14,646 nt of DNA from Dechloromonas sp. (lineage in GTDB: Bacteria; Pseudomonadota; Gammaproteobacteria; Burkholderiales; Rhodocyclaceae). Shown here piece after piece: positions 9,901-12,982 of this stretch. Position 1 is the first letter of the stretch; every line of letters starts with the position of its first letter. Under the pieces are notes generated by a model, which saw only the letters and a program-made list of their open reading frames with translations, had not been told where the DNA came from and made no database searches. The stretch is taken from assembly GCA_013363835.1 (NCBI GenBank), contig CP054864.1, positions 1,954,057-1,968,702 on the forward strand, read 5' to 3'. Position numbers and translations under genes: made by a program.

Positions 9901-12253
9901 GATGGTCAGCGTCGCAGTGCTCGGGTCACCATCAGCATCGGTAATGGTATAGGCAACCGTCTCGCTGAGCGAATTGCCGGGCTTCAGCGCATCGACCGCA
10001 GCATTGGTGTTATCCAGACGGTAACTGTAGCTGCCATCGGCGTTGAGGGTGAGGTGGCCGTAGGCGGTGGCGAATTCACTGCCCACCACTTTGGCGTTGC
10101 CAACGAAACTGACTGCAGTGACCGGGTTGGCCCGGTTGTCGGCGCCGAGGCGGTCGGCAACATCGGGGCACTGCCGTTGAAGACGTTGCCGGCAACGGTG
10201 GTGTCGGCACTGGTCGTACCTTCGGCGACGCTGTTGCTGTCGGCGCTGGCGGTCGGGTGTCGTCGACGATCTGGACGGTGAGCGTGCCGGTCGTAGTGAT
10301 GCCGCCGCGGTCGGTGACTTCGAGGGCGATCAGGTCGCTGCTTTCAGTGGCGCCCGGCTGGTTCAGCGCGGCTTTCAGGGTGTAGGTGTAGCTGATGTCG
10401 CCACTGAGCGGCGCACTGCCGGTGCCACTGAAGCCGGTGAGGGTCAACGTGCCTTCGCCGGTGTCAATGATTTGGGGCTGCCGCCCAAGGCTAGCTGAAC
10501 TACCGTCAGGATGACGCCGCCGATGCTGACACTAGTGAGACCGTCCGGGCTGCCGACACTGATCGTGCCGCTAGTAGTTTCGCTGGTGTCACCAGGGCTG
10601 GTCAGCCCACTTTCAAAGACACCGGCTTGCCCTGTTGCCGGCGTTGCTATCGACGGGAACGATGCGTGGCCCACCATCGGTAGTGCCGTTAATGGTGATC
10701 GTCAGTGTCGTCGTGCTTGTATCGCCATCGGCATCTGTGATGGTATAAGAGAAAGTCTCGCTCAAGGAATCGCCTGACTTGAGAGCATTGACGGCAACGT
10801 TGGTGTTGTCCAGACGGTAGCTATAGGTGCCGTCTGCGTTGAGCGTGAGATATCCGTAAGTGGCAGCAAATTGCGTACCCACAACTTTGGCGCTTCCAGC
10901 GAAACTGACGGCAGTGACCGATACTGGATCGGCGACCAGTACATCCTTGCCAGTGCCTGCGTTGATGACGTTGCCTCCTACCGTGTCGGACGCCGCATCT
11001 TCGGTAATGCTGTCCGTATCCGGCTTGGCGATTGGCGCTGTGTCGACGATGTTGATGCTCAAGGTGCCGTTCTGCGTATCGCCGTTGTTGTCCTTGACCA
11101 CGATGCCGATCACGTCGATAACCTCGCCAGCCGTGTGATCCTTTGCGGTGCCACTGGGGTCATAGCTGTAGCTGACCAAACCAGTCACCGGGTTGTAACC
11201 GGTAAGCGTCAGGATGCCTTGTACAGTGGTGATGGCAACCGGTCTCGTTCCGCTCACTTCAAGTGCGGCCTTGCTCACCGCAGTGCCGGCAATTGTCAAT
11301 GCCGCTGCCGGATCCAGTCCGTCTGGCGCACCGATGGTAAAGCTACCCGTCGTCGTTGCATCCTCGGCGACACTCGACTGCCCGCTTGCCACGCCATTCA
11401 CATCCGGAATAGCGAGGCTGACCGGATCGTTAACCGGAACAATGTCGATGGTGACCGTTGCCGGCGTGTCGTCGACGGAACCCGTGTTGTCAACGGACGC
11501 GTACTGGAATGAAGTCGTGCCGTTCCAGTTCTCATTTGGCTTGAAGAAAACAGGGCCGGTAACCGTCTGCCCAACCGAAGCCGGTTGGGTCAGCGCGGCA
11601 TCGGTGTAGAGTATCCCGTCTGCCGGCAGGCTCCTGATCATGTACCCGGCAATGACCCCATCCGGGTCACTGCCCTTGAGGACAATCTGTAGCGGGCTGT
11701 CCTCACCACCGAACAACGAGATGTTCTCGGTTTCGGGAGGCGCGAAGGTAAACACCGTCGCCGCTTCTTTCCGTAATCCACCACCGCGAATATCATCCAG
11801 TGGCTGACCGCGAGCAGTACTGAACTGGAAGGCAAGGGGATCGACCAGTTCAATGATACGTGCCAGTTCGACAAAGGTGTGACCATCCTTCTGGTCGCTG
11901 CCGCCGAAGGCCTTGCCGCCGTCGTCTTCGAAACTGAAGGTGCCGTCCTGCCCCACCATTGTGCGACTGATCTTTGCCAACACGGGCTGCATCACCTGCA
12001 CCGAACTCGTAGTCGCATCCGGCAGAGAGCCAGGTGCTGCCACCTCGGCATCAAGCTTGATTGCTTCACCGGCACCAAGGCCGACGTTACGGCCATCTAC
12101 CGTAGTCAGTTGCAGGCGGCCGCCGTCGGCGGTCTGGACAACGTCGCCCTCGCGAATCGGGGAGCCATTCCGGAGTTCGCGGACATTGCCGTCCATATCG
12201 CGAGCATAGGCCTTGCCGATGAGGTTGGTGACGCGGGCGACGATCTCAGCCAT
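564..12253 (-). CDS. Giant LapA/BapA-like type I secreted adhesin with retention module and VCBS repeats (one gene, reconstructed across frame breaks)
   Basis: This is a cell-surface biofilm/attachment adhesin expected to leave the cell through the adjacent T1SS. The start ATG (12251-12253) has GGAG seven bases upstream and lies 35 bases after the LuxR gene; the stop TGA is at 564-566. Joining the segments gives about 3,900 residues: retention module, linker, cadherin-like domain, two compound Ig/VCBS units, eight identical VCBS repeats, diverged VCBS and about ten Ig/cadherin-like domains, then a C-terminal T1SS signal. As sequenced it is interrupted by 20 frame breaks. Eighteen look like loss of one base; two (about 10632 and 2485) are +1, or loss of two bases. 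This tally agrees with the total length modulo 3. Protein character continues across every break, so it is one gene. Whether the breaks are sequencing error or decay cannot be settled here. The lapA-like assignment rests on architecture and neighbours, not on sequence identity. Confidence 0.92.
884..2572 (-). CDS. Adhesin fragment 15: C-proximal Ig/cadherin-like domains
   Basis: The genuine part starts near 2485 at ATIATWAKDPAVPSMTEDTP; the Arg-rich residues before it are out of frame. About four domains follow. Their openings include TEDTPVTLNTLLDASIS, NVSEDSLAPISIALSNVADG, TGAEDQAVQLAISAALIDSG and GNEGQVVPLNLNSAMPDMDG. FNGNPVAATSV, VPPPNWSGTVSGV and LTPAQVSSLGV are typical family turns. The frame then enters the C-terminal signal region at TTGDDRLLYDGSALNGLVGG. 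One G is missing from a G-run near 910, so the printed end TPSNSA is wrong and the protein continues VDTIEFRLGENLDFSTS. Confidence 0.82.
   Translation of the reverse strand: MPARWRRRRRTGHCRLRRCFPIPRRCRRRMATIATWAKDPAVPSMTEDTPVTLNTLLDASISGTSPFAVTLTGLPAGTVVTGMMMTMVGGAPVWSAQGTGDNNALQALLNGITVTAPANANSNTGPFGFSATLTTYDDGGGRHDSNLTVSLPVTPVSDPIVLVATDSNVSEDSLAPISIALSNVADGANTNVVGGKVYVRLDESGMEAAGGVLRFNGNPVAATSVSGVSGIADGTYFVLNGVSNGATLNLTYQPAANASGTVGYTAFVQNQETGAANVATSSTSGSFDINKVNDGVTLSAGNVTGAEDQAVQLAISAALIDSGERIQSVTLSHVPDGFQVYYGNGAPGTAATNMGGGVWSIPASAYAVPAYISLVPPPNWSGTVSGVTADVWSGETGLDQTVTSANFDVTFNGVADGILISPTLSFGNEGQVVPLNLNSAMPDMDGSETAIITVKGLGSFAAFYAGSSLLSATYDSGLDTYTLSGLTPAQVSSLGVIQKDGSFDLVITAQTADSPGGNLSAVVNASMHVDINPVAATTGDDRLLYDGSALNGLVGSTPSNSA
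2388..3545 (-). CDS. Adhesin fragment 14: two Ig-like domains and part of a third
   Basis: The true frame begins near 3572 (ETLSFVLSGLPAGFAVEGL), where one base is missing between DGP and ETLSF. It stays intact to about 2485. It holds an Ig-like domain ending VTPSPEATINV; a domain opening TTASEDTLTRVDFALQIQNG with DADGMFGVRYAITDPSNDG; and one with KDVDGSEKLLYFIVDSVPIG and LTQAISITAYTQDTGAS. Near 2485 the frame moves by +1 (one extra base or two lost). The last 30 or so printed residues, rich in His/Gly, belong to the wrong frame. Confidence 0.8.
   Translation of the reverse strand: MPAGFAVEGLTFTGGVGAARVWAGTAAEFASARIVVLADNYSGSFDFKFRAITTENDGNSLTGNWTTVPLQVTPSPEATINVTTTASEDTLTRVDFALQIQNGDSNETLSSVWINAADLAGKPFTLYLGATPLTSLVADGGWYKLTGSDIGNVFVKGSANSDADGMFGVRYAITDPSNDGSLSAVTQQFDTNFSIAVNPVTDATTSSNDFVNRVIASTEVVTVNVTVTQSNDPNAGNAKDVDGSEKLLYFIVDSVPIGVTVVGGKYIGNTPGNPNTGRWILDVADTAFSGASLTQAVQFSLDGTATQLSGLTQAISITAYTQDTGASAMATSTTNWTLQTSPVFSDTSPLPTTHGDHRHVGEGSGCPFNDRGHASHVEHLAGREH
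3796..4083 (-). CDS. Adhesin fragment 13: Ig-like domain
   Basis: The true frame begins near 4173. It shows GNEDSLIPLRIKPTSVDPSE, NVTISNIPAGSTLVYDGTPV and NFDSTKSLAIQPP, the same EDs..PL...D.SE...iPaG layout as its neighbours. One base is missing near 3826. The restored reading ANSNTDFSLNVSAVSIDTVG continues to about 3572 with DVRGVADSLAITSASL and SAALTDSDGP. That section is genuine adhesin but has no start codon of its own. Confidence 0.75.
   Translation of the reverse strand: MTNLFIAPVADAVTLAVTGSVTGNEDSLIPLRIKPTSVDPSETFNVTISNIPAGSTLVYDGTPVTVTGNSATIANFDSTKSLAIQPPRTAIRISR
4080..4325 (-). CDS. Adhesin fragment 12: DGSE-type Ig-like domain
   Basis: The true frame starts near 4436 with EDQWFILNSDGFNLKANWAN and then DADGSEQTFALLMPVLSGG. 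The listed part continues RYTDGSGVHVLTYNG and VQFMAAPNVAG. One base is missing in the C/G-rich run near 4173; restored, it reads VTIGVQARTVDTDPDTGAS and leads to the next fragment. The printed tail RSVSRPGRS is an artefact. Confidence 0.75.
   Translation of the reverse strand: MPVLSGGSAIGSQFRYTDGSGVHVLTYNGTAVEIPMAYLNTVQFMAAPNVAGALRSVSRPGRSIPTPILAPASAPYPAAPP
4403..4828 (-). CDS. Adhesin fragment 11: DGSE-type Ig-like domain
   Basis: It opens ALTDTDGSESITGIVVKNVP and continues through VATYTVPAGEVSNG, TLTPPSHSSANATISLDL and RSETITVNAVAETVGG. This is a complete domain of the EDT/DGSE/VP.G type. A short acidic linker, DSNGDLVPDLTM, follows and could bind Ca2+ (inference). One base is missing near 4436, and restoring it reads AQGAEDQWFILNSDGFNLKA into the next fragment. 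Confidence 0.78.
   Translation of the reverse strand: MALTDTDGSESITGIVVKNVPTGWVLKDDAGTVVFTGNGVATYTVPAGEVSNGDFRNYTLTPPSHSSANATISLDLTTTDTQTVNGSPVTSVQTVTRSETITVNAVAETVGGDSNGDLVPDLTMTPGFVTPARARKTNGSF
4819..5115 (-). CDS. Adhesin fragment 10: Ig-like domain body and next domain start
   Basis: It reads VVSGVVVGAAGTASIQLVDN, LIPPANFSGDINGITVTLRA, and TDSVTLNLHVNPVAGD. This is the second half of one domain, where the 'PP.NfSGd' turn is family-typical, followed by a new domain opening STSEDTAVKF. One base is missing near 4829; the real sequence continues VALTDTDGSESITGIVVKN in the next fragment. Confidence 0.78.
   Translation of the reverse strand: MVSGVVVGAAGTASIQLVDNNSLPAISLIPPANFSGDINGITVTLRAKDTDADSTVTTLTQTDSVTLNLHVNPVAGDVTVLNVSTSEDTAVKFLQGWH
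5060..5551 (-). CDS. Adhesin fragment 9: unique Ig-like domain, broken near 5297 and 5117
   Basis: The genuine frame MRIVIVDASGNLDTS...TRQTVPYTL ends near 5297, where one base is missing. The restored reading is VLAVTDDVVLKIDGTDGP, then QEDGALDLKALLTATFNDV, LDGSEVRYIDLAGLPQG. A second base is missing near 5117, after which SVVSGVVVGAAGT joins the next fragment. The serine/arginine-rich tail of the printed frame is not protein. EDGALDL...DGSE is the pattern seen at the head of most domains in this half of the adhesin. Confidence 0.75.
   Translation of the reverse strand: MRIVIVDASGNLDTSVHYSNLTADSNFAGAIKLTSAEFESLTLFPPANRHNDVDMTLRVTSFETDDTGNRLAAVAGTRQTVPYTLKSWPSPTMSSSKSTARTVRTTPPFRKTVRLTSKLCLRRLSTTFLMVAKYAISTWQACRRVGGQWRSGWRGWHGKHPTG
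5539..5925 (-). CDS. Adhesin fragment 8: end of cadherin-like domain and start of a unique Ig-like domain
   Basis: MASNGAYTFTPHQANYSGP completes the cadherin-like domain (GsYtFtP..nysGp is its usual end), followed by a VTPVSDAP linker. The next domain starts TTNEDTLVSLNLKMP and includes DDHPERLGFITLES. Near 5564 one base is missing after EGK; restoring it gives NSNTMRIVIVDASG. Local base composition falls from here into the next fragment (see findings). Confidence 0.78.
   Translation of the reverse strand: MASNGAYTFTPHQANYSGPVPVITYTLASSTGETETATLTLNVTPVSDAPRWLAHSGVTTNEDTLVSLNLKMPAITDAVDQTGALADDHPERLGFITLESVDTGTLIYKADGTTLLFEGKLTATQCGS
5957..6166 (-). CDS. Adhesin fragment 7: cadherin-like domain start
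   Basis: The real frame runs from about 6213. It reads VAVNDSLTIAENA, GGNVLSNDTLDPDAG and SSFSLDVT: a 'tandem-95'/cadherin-like domain opening with the AvNDs..t.eN and GNVLsNDtDpD signatures. A base is missing near 6020. Restoring it gives GNGSQDVFTPGALPPGTSVTV up to about 5935, where another base is missing before VLTMASNGAYTFTP. The printed tail after LDVTA is an artefact. Confidence 0.78.
   Translation of the reverse strand: MVAVNDSLTIAENAIAAGTVYGGNVLSNDTLDPDAGATTNVSSFSLDVTATVRKTYLRLAHCLLVHQSP
6255..8579 (-). CDS. Adhesin fragment 6: VCBS repeats 4 (end) to 8, diverged VCBS repeat, next Ig-like domain
   Basis: This is the longest undisturbed stretch, 774 codons. It holds the end of repeat 4, then repeats 5-8 in full (6969-8420). 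A diverged VCBS domain follows (AVADTRTVTEDAADH to NGANDAPVITV), with GSYTYTLDN and DTFTYTITDSQG motifs. Then comes an Ig-like domain starting RAGDADSASLTE. Near 6350 a G appears lost from a GGG run; restoring it gives KGSNVAQDAPNGITWTFNSG and then AGQTLTLTYTVRATDSQGH. The printed C-terminal tail after GVKAV is therefore out of frame. A further single T is missing near 6213, after which QPVTITITGTNDG leads into the next fragment. Confidence 0.88.
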   Translation of the reverse strand: MDHTLDNTLAATQALKEGQSVTQTYTARVTDDFGAYVDQSITITLNGTNDVPVITNTVAATQGSVSEAGHLDNGTAVPGTPSATGTLTASDVDSGATRTWSLQGTPSTTYGNLVLDASTGVWTYTLDNTLAATQALKEGQSVTQTYTARVTDDFGAYVDQSITITLNGTNDVPVITNTVAATQGSVSEAGHLDNGTAVPGTPSATGTLTASDVDSGATRTWSLQGTPSTTYGNLVLDASTGVWTYTLDNTLAATQALKEGQSVTQTYTARVTDDFGAYVDQSITITLNGTNDVPVITNTVAATQGSVSEAGHLDNGTAVPGTPSATGTLTASDVDSGATRTWSLQGTPSTTYGNLVLDASTGVWTYTLDNTLAATQALKEGQSVTQTYTARVTDDFGAYVDQSITITLNGTNDVPVITNTVAATQGSVSEAGHLDNGTAVPGTPSATGTLTASDVDSGATRTWSLQGTPSTTYGNLVLDASTGVWTYTLDNTLAATQALKEGQSVTQTYTARVTDDFGAYVDQSITITLNGTNDVPVAVADTRTVTEDAADHPGYDDGNPATTIVSGNVLTNDTDVDSGDKATLAVIGVAAGSLASASGNVATSVAGTYGSVSIAADGSYTYTLDNSKPMVQALARGQSVTDTFTYTITDSQGATSSTTLTITVNGANDAPVITVRAGDADSASLTETNSGLIVSNTLSVFDVDTQDTVAASKVDSLVVGGTYSGVRPNDTVLKGMFSVSGVKAVTLPRMHQMALPGPSTQAAKPSTRFPPARP
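6969..9870 (-). repeat. Eight tandem 363-bp VCBS repeats
   Basis: Eight head-to-tail copies each encode 121 residues. In reading order they lie at 9508-9870, 9146-9507, 8783-9145, 8421-8782, 8058-8420, 7695-8057, 7332-7694 and 6969-7331. By eye they are identical at DNA level except for one missing base in copy 2 (near 9376), one missing base in copy 4 (near 8573), and the synonymous last codon of copy 8. Each unit contains TASDVDSGATRTWSL, YGNLVLDASTGVWTYTLDN, ALKEGQSVTQTYTARVTD and ITLNGTNDVPV, which are the signatures of the VCBS family (YG.L.ld..G.wtYtLdN, aL..G......f.v.vtD, GtND). Such repeats build the elongated stalk of biofilm adhesins. Confidence 0.97.
8420..9328 (-). CDS. Adhesin fragment 5: VCBS repeats 2 (end), 3 and 4 (part)
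   Basis: This picks up repeat 2 after its missing base, runs through all of repeat 3 (8783-9145), and enters repeat 4 until about 8573. There GTGTGGTCC replaces the GTGTAGGTCC present in the other seven copies. One A is missing, so VWTYTLDN becomes VWTTPW and the last 50 or so codons are out of frame. The nominal start is an internal codon; it has no ribosome-binding context and repeats the same position in every unit. Confidence 0.85.
   Translation of the reverse strand: MLDASTGVWTYTLDNTLAATQALKEGQSVTQTYTARVTDDFGAYVDQSITITLNGTNDVPVITNTVAATQGSVSEAGHLDNGTAVPGTPSATGTLTASDVDSGATRTWSLQGTPSTTYGNLVLDASTGVWTYTLDNTLAATQALKEGQSVTQTYTARVTDDFGAYVDQSITITLNGTNDVPVITNTVAATQGSVSEAGHLDNGTAVPGTPSATGTLTASDVDSGATRTWSLQGTPSTTYGNLVLDASTGVWTTPWTTPWPPRRHSRKGRASPRPTRRGSLTTSVPTSTRASPSPSTAPTMCR
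9145..10089 (-). CDS. Adhesin fragment 4: VCBS-like end of compound unit B and repeats 1-2
   Basis: The genuine frame extends upstream to about 10166. The first 70 residues are a VCBS-type domain (YGHLTLNADGSYSYRLDN, SETVAYTITDADGD, LNGTND). Repeat 1 (9508-9870) follows intact. Repeat 2 is intact to about 9376, where GGTCCGGTGG replaces the GGTCCGGGTGG seen in every sister copy. The single missing G throws the frame, and everything after DSGAT is out of frame. The restored frame continues in the next fragment. Confidence 0.85.
   Translation of the reverse strand: MVGSEFATAYGHLTLNADGSYSYRLDNTNAAVDALKPGNSLSETVAYTITDADGDPSTATLTITLNGTNDVPVITNTVAATQGSVSEAGHLDNGTAVPGTPSATGTLTASDVDSGATRTWSLQGTPSTTYGNLVLDASTGVWTYTLDNTLAATQALKEGQSVTQTYTARVTDDFGAYVDQSITITLNGTNDVPVITNTVAATQGSVSEAGHLDNGTAVPGTPSATGTLTASDVDSGATGPGACKARRAPPTATWCSMRALACGPTPWTTPWPPRRHSRKGRASPRPTRRGSLTTSVPTSTRASPSPSTAPTMCR
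10076..10447 (-). CDS. Adhesin fragment 3: Ig-like middle of compound unit B, two frame breaks
   Basis: The frame is genuine from TLTLTGFSG to about 10254 (VQIVDDTR). One base is then missing; adding it gives ASADSNSVAEGTTSADTT and VAGNVFNGSA. A second base is missing at about 10166, after which DVADRLGADNRANPVTAVSF continues into the next fragment. The proline/arginine-rich end of the uncorrected frame (from PPAPTATASP) is therefore an artefact. IVDD followed by a new SxAEG domain start matches residues 402-420 of fragment 1, the diverged sister unit. Confidence 0.75.
   Translation of the reverse strand: MTLTGFSGTGSAPLSGDISYTYTLKAALNQPGATESSDLIALEVTDRGGITTTGTLTVQIVDDTRPPAPTATASPKVRPVPTPPLPATSSTAVPRCCRPPRRRQPGQPGHCSQFRWQRQSGGQ
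10444..10677 (-). CDS. Adhesin fragment 2: first half of compound unit B
   Basis: The genuine part begins near 10632, at VFESGLTS, and runs through a GSPDGLTSVSIGG motif to about 10476. There a CCCC run on the coding strand appears to lack one C. Adding it turns the spurious tail KSLTPAKAR into QIIDTGEGTLTLTGF, which joins straight onto the next fragment. The content matches residues 299-330 of fragment 1 (GAPDGL...IAGTAV). The ATG at the nominal start is not a real initiation site. Confidence 0.75.
   Translation of the reverse strand: MVGHASFPSIATPATGQAGVFESGLTSPGDTSETTSGTISVGSPDGLTSVSIGGVILTVVQLALGGSPKSLTPAKAR
10613..12253 (-). CDS. Adhesin fragment 1: N-terminal retention module, linker, cadherin-like domain, compound unit A
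   Basis: This is the longest intact N-terminal frame, 546 codons. Residues 1-71 form the small beta-rich module found at the start of LapA/BapA proteins (VTNLIGKAYARD, then G..REGD and GGRLQLTTVDGR); in LapA it holds the adhesin in the outer-membrane channel. Residues 72-175 are a low-complexity linker. Two Ala-Ala pairs (VAAPG at 71-75, EAAT at 163-166) are the only di-alanines near a possible LapG site, and neither is the classic TAAG. Residues 175-290 are cadherin/tandem-95-like, with a GxEDSP opening and a PVNDP ending. Residues 291-525 are compound Ig/VCBS unit A, ending in INGTTD. The frame leaves the real protein near residue 540 (about 10632) and stops six codons later. Confidence 0.9.
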   Translation of the reverse strand: MAEIVARVTNLIGKAYARDMDGNVRELRNGSPIREGDVVQTADGGRLQLTTVDGRNVGLGAGEAIKLDAEVAAPGSLPDATTSSVQVMQPVLAKISRTMVGQDGTFSFEDDGGKAFGGSDQKDGHTFVELARIIELVDPLAFQFSTARGQPLDDIRGGGLRKEAATVFTFAPPETENISLFGGEDSPLQIVLKGSDPDGVIAGYMIRSLPADGILYTDAALTQPASVGQTVTGPVFFKPNENWNGTTSFQYASVDNTGSVDDTPATVTIDIVPVNDPVSLAIPDVNGVASGQSSVAEDATTTGSFTIGAPDGLDPAAALTIAGTAVSKAALEVSGTRPVAITTVQGILTLTGYNPVTGLVSYSYDPSGTAKDHTAGEVIDVIGIVVKDNNGDTQNGTLSINIVDTAPIAKPDTDSITEDAASDTVGGNVINAGTGKDVLVADPVSVTAVSFAGSAKVVGTQFAATYGYLTLNADGTYSYRLDNTNVAVNALKSGDSLSETFSYTITDADGDTSTTTLTITINGTTDGGPRIVPVDSNAGNRASRCL

Positions 12254-12264
12254 GACGAAACTCC
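12251..12264 (-). promoter_or_regulatory. Ribosome binding site and start codon of the adhesin gene
   Basis: GGAG (ctcc at 12261-12264 on the plus strand) sits seven bases before the ATG at 12251-12253, inside the 35-base gap after the LuxR stop codon. It fixes the adhesin start at a retention-module N-terminus of normal length. No separate promoter can be recognised in so short a gap, so transcription probably comes from the operon or from within the LuxR gene. Confidence 0.75.
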
Positions 12265-12288
12265 GGGAAAGTTTGGGATTTCCGCAGT

Positions 12289-12982
12289 CTAGGCAAGCCG
12301 GTCACCACCGCCTATTGGACGAAGGTACAATCCGGGCCGACAGGCGTGAAGGATTTCACGCTTGGACTCAGATTTTACGCCATTGACCCGAAGGGAGAGT
12401 TGTAGGCGGTCGCGCACACCTAGTTTCTCGAAGATGGCGGAGAGGTGCGCCTTGACGGTTCGTTCGGTAATCTCGAGGCGAGTAGCAATTTCCTTGTTGG
12501 CTGCCTTCCGCCACCAGGCGGGCGACCTCGGCCTCGCGCGCAGATAGCGGTACTGCCCAGCCACTGTCCGCCCGCACCTCGCCAAGCTGAACCAGACGTC
12601 TCGTGGTGGCGCCAACGAGTTGGGTGAGCAAGGATTGACCGACCCACAGGCCGCCGTTGCCGACGACCAGCGCCACCTGGCGCAGGACTGCCGGGGCGGC
12701 ATGGCTATTGCAGCAGCCGGCGGCACCAGCTGCCAGTGCCTCGAGGACAACGCGCTCGTTGGGATCATCGGCCAGCACCACCAGTATCTGGCCGCTGCTG
12801 CGGTCGACCCGGAAATGGCCTGGTTTGGTTTCGCCAAAGCGCATGCGTACCCACACGATGCCAGGCCCGGCGAAACGCTTTCCTGTAAGTGAATCACGCG
12901 GGAGCAGTTCCGCCTCGGGCAGCGCCTCGCGCCAGCTATCAAGGCCAGTGATCTCTCGATCGACAATCCAGTGCTGCATCAT
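12289..12982 (-). CDS. LuxR/NarL-type transcriptional regulator with degenerate receiver domain (one frame break)
   Basis: This is a DNA-binding regulator of about 231 residues. The start ATG overlaps the stop of the HlyD gene as ATGA (12979-12982), which indicates translational coupling. Residues 1-125 follow a receiver fold in outline (WIVDRE; GIVWVRM; ILVVLADDPNERVVLEALAAGAAG). However, the usual phosphoacceptor position (..D.RM) reads WVRM and the usual Lys site is absent, so phosphorylation control is unlikely (inference by eye alignment). The C-terminus is a LuxR helix-turn-helix: LSAREAEVARLVAEG, then NKEIATRLEITERTVKAHLS and IFEKLGVRDR. Between the last two parts the frame breaks near 12503. 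GGC-AGCC-AAC has four bases where the family has six, which fits loss of a GC dinucleotide. The gene lies between transporter and adhesin and probably controls them. Confidence 0.85.

Larger units (their letters stand above)
9880..11383 (-). repeat. Two diverged copies of a compound Ig + VCBS unit
   Basis: Unit A (about 10679-11383) and unit B (about 9880-10630) align over their whole length with an offset of about 800 bases. Paired motifs are GAPDGL/GSPDGL, ILTLTGYN/TLTLTGFS, LVSYSYDP/DISYTYTL, INIVDTAP/VQIVDDTR, VSFAGSAKVVGTQFAATYGY/VSFVGNAKVVGSEFATAYGH, YSYRLDNTN in both, and INGTTD/LNGTND. They differ at many codons, so this duplication is much older than the eight-copy array downstream. 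Unit B ends in the same NGTNDVPV that closes every VCBS repeat. Confidence 0.8.

Noticed and set aside
564-12253. A cluster of about 16 small independent genes, or programmed frameshifting/phase-variable switches.
   Set aside because: The pieces join end to end into one protein family. Their apparent starts are internal codons, and the break points share no common slippery or long simple-sequence motif that would suggest programmed events.
12289-12966. A separate 225-residue reading frame starting at 12966 in the LuxR region.
   Set aside because: Its first two thirds are out of frame (Arg/Cys/Pro-rich). Only the stretch after about 12503 is genuine, as the helix-turn-helix of the gene that starts at 12982.
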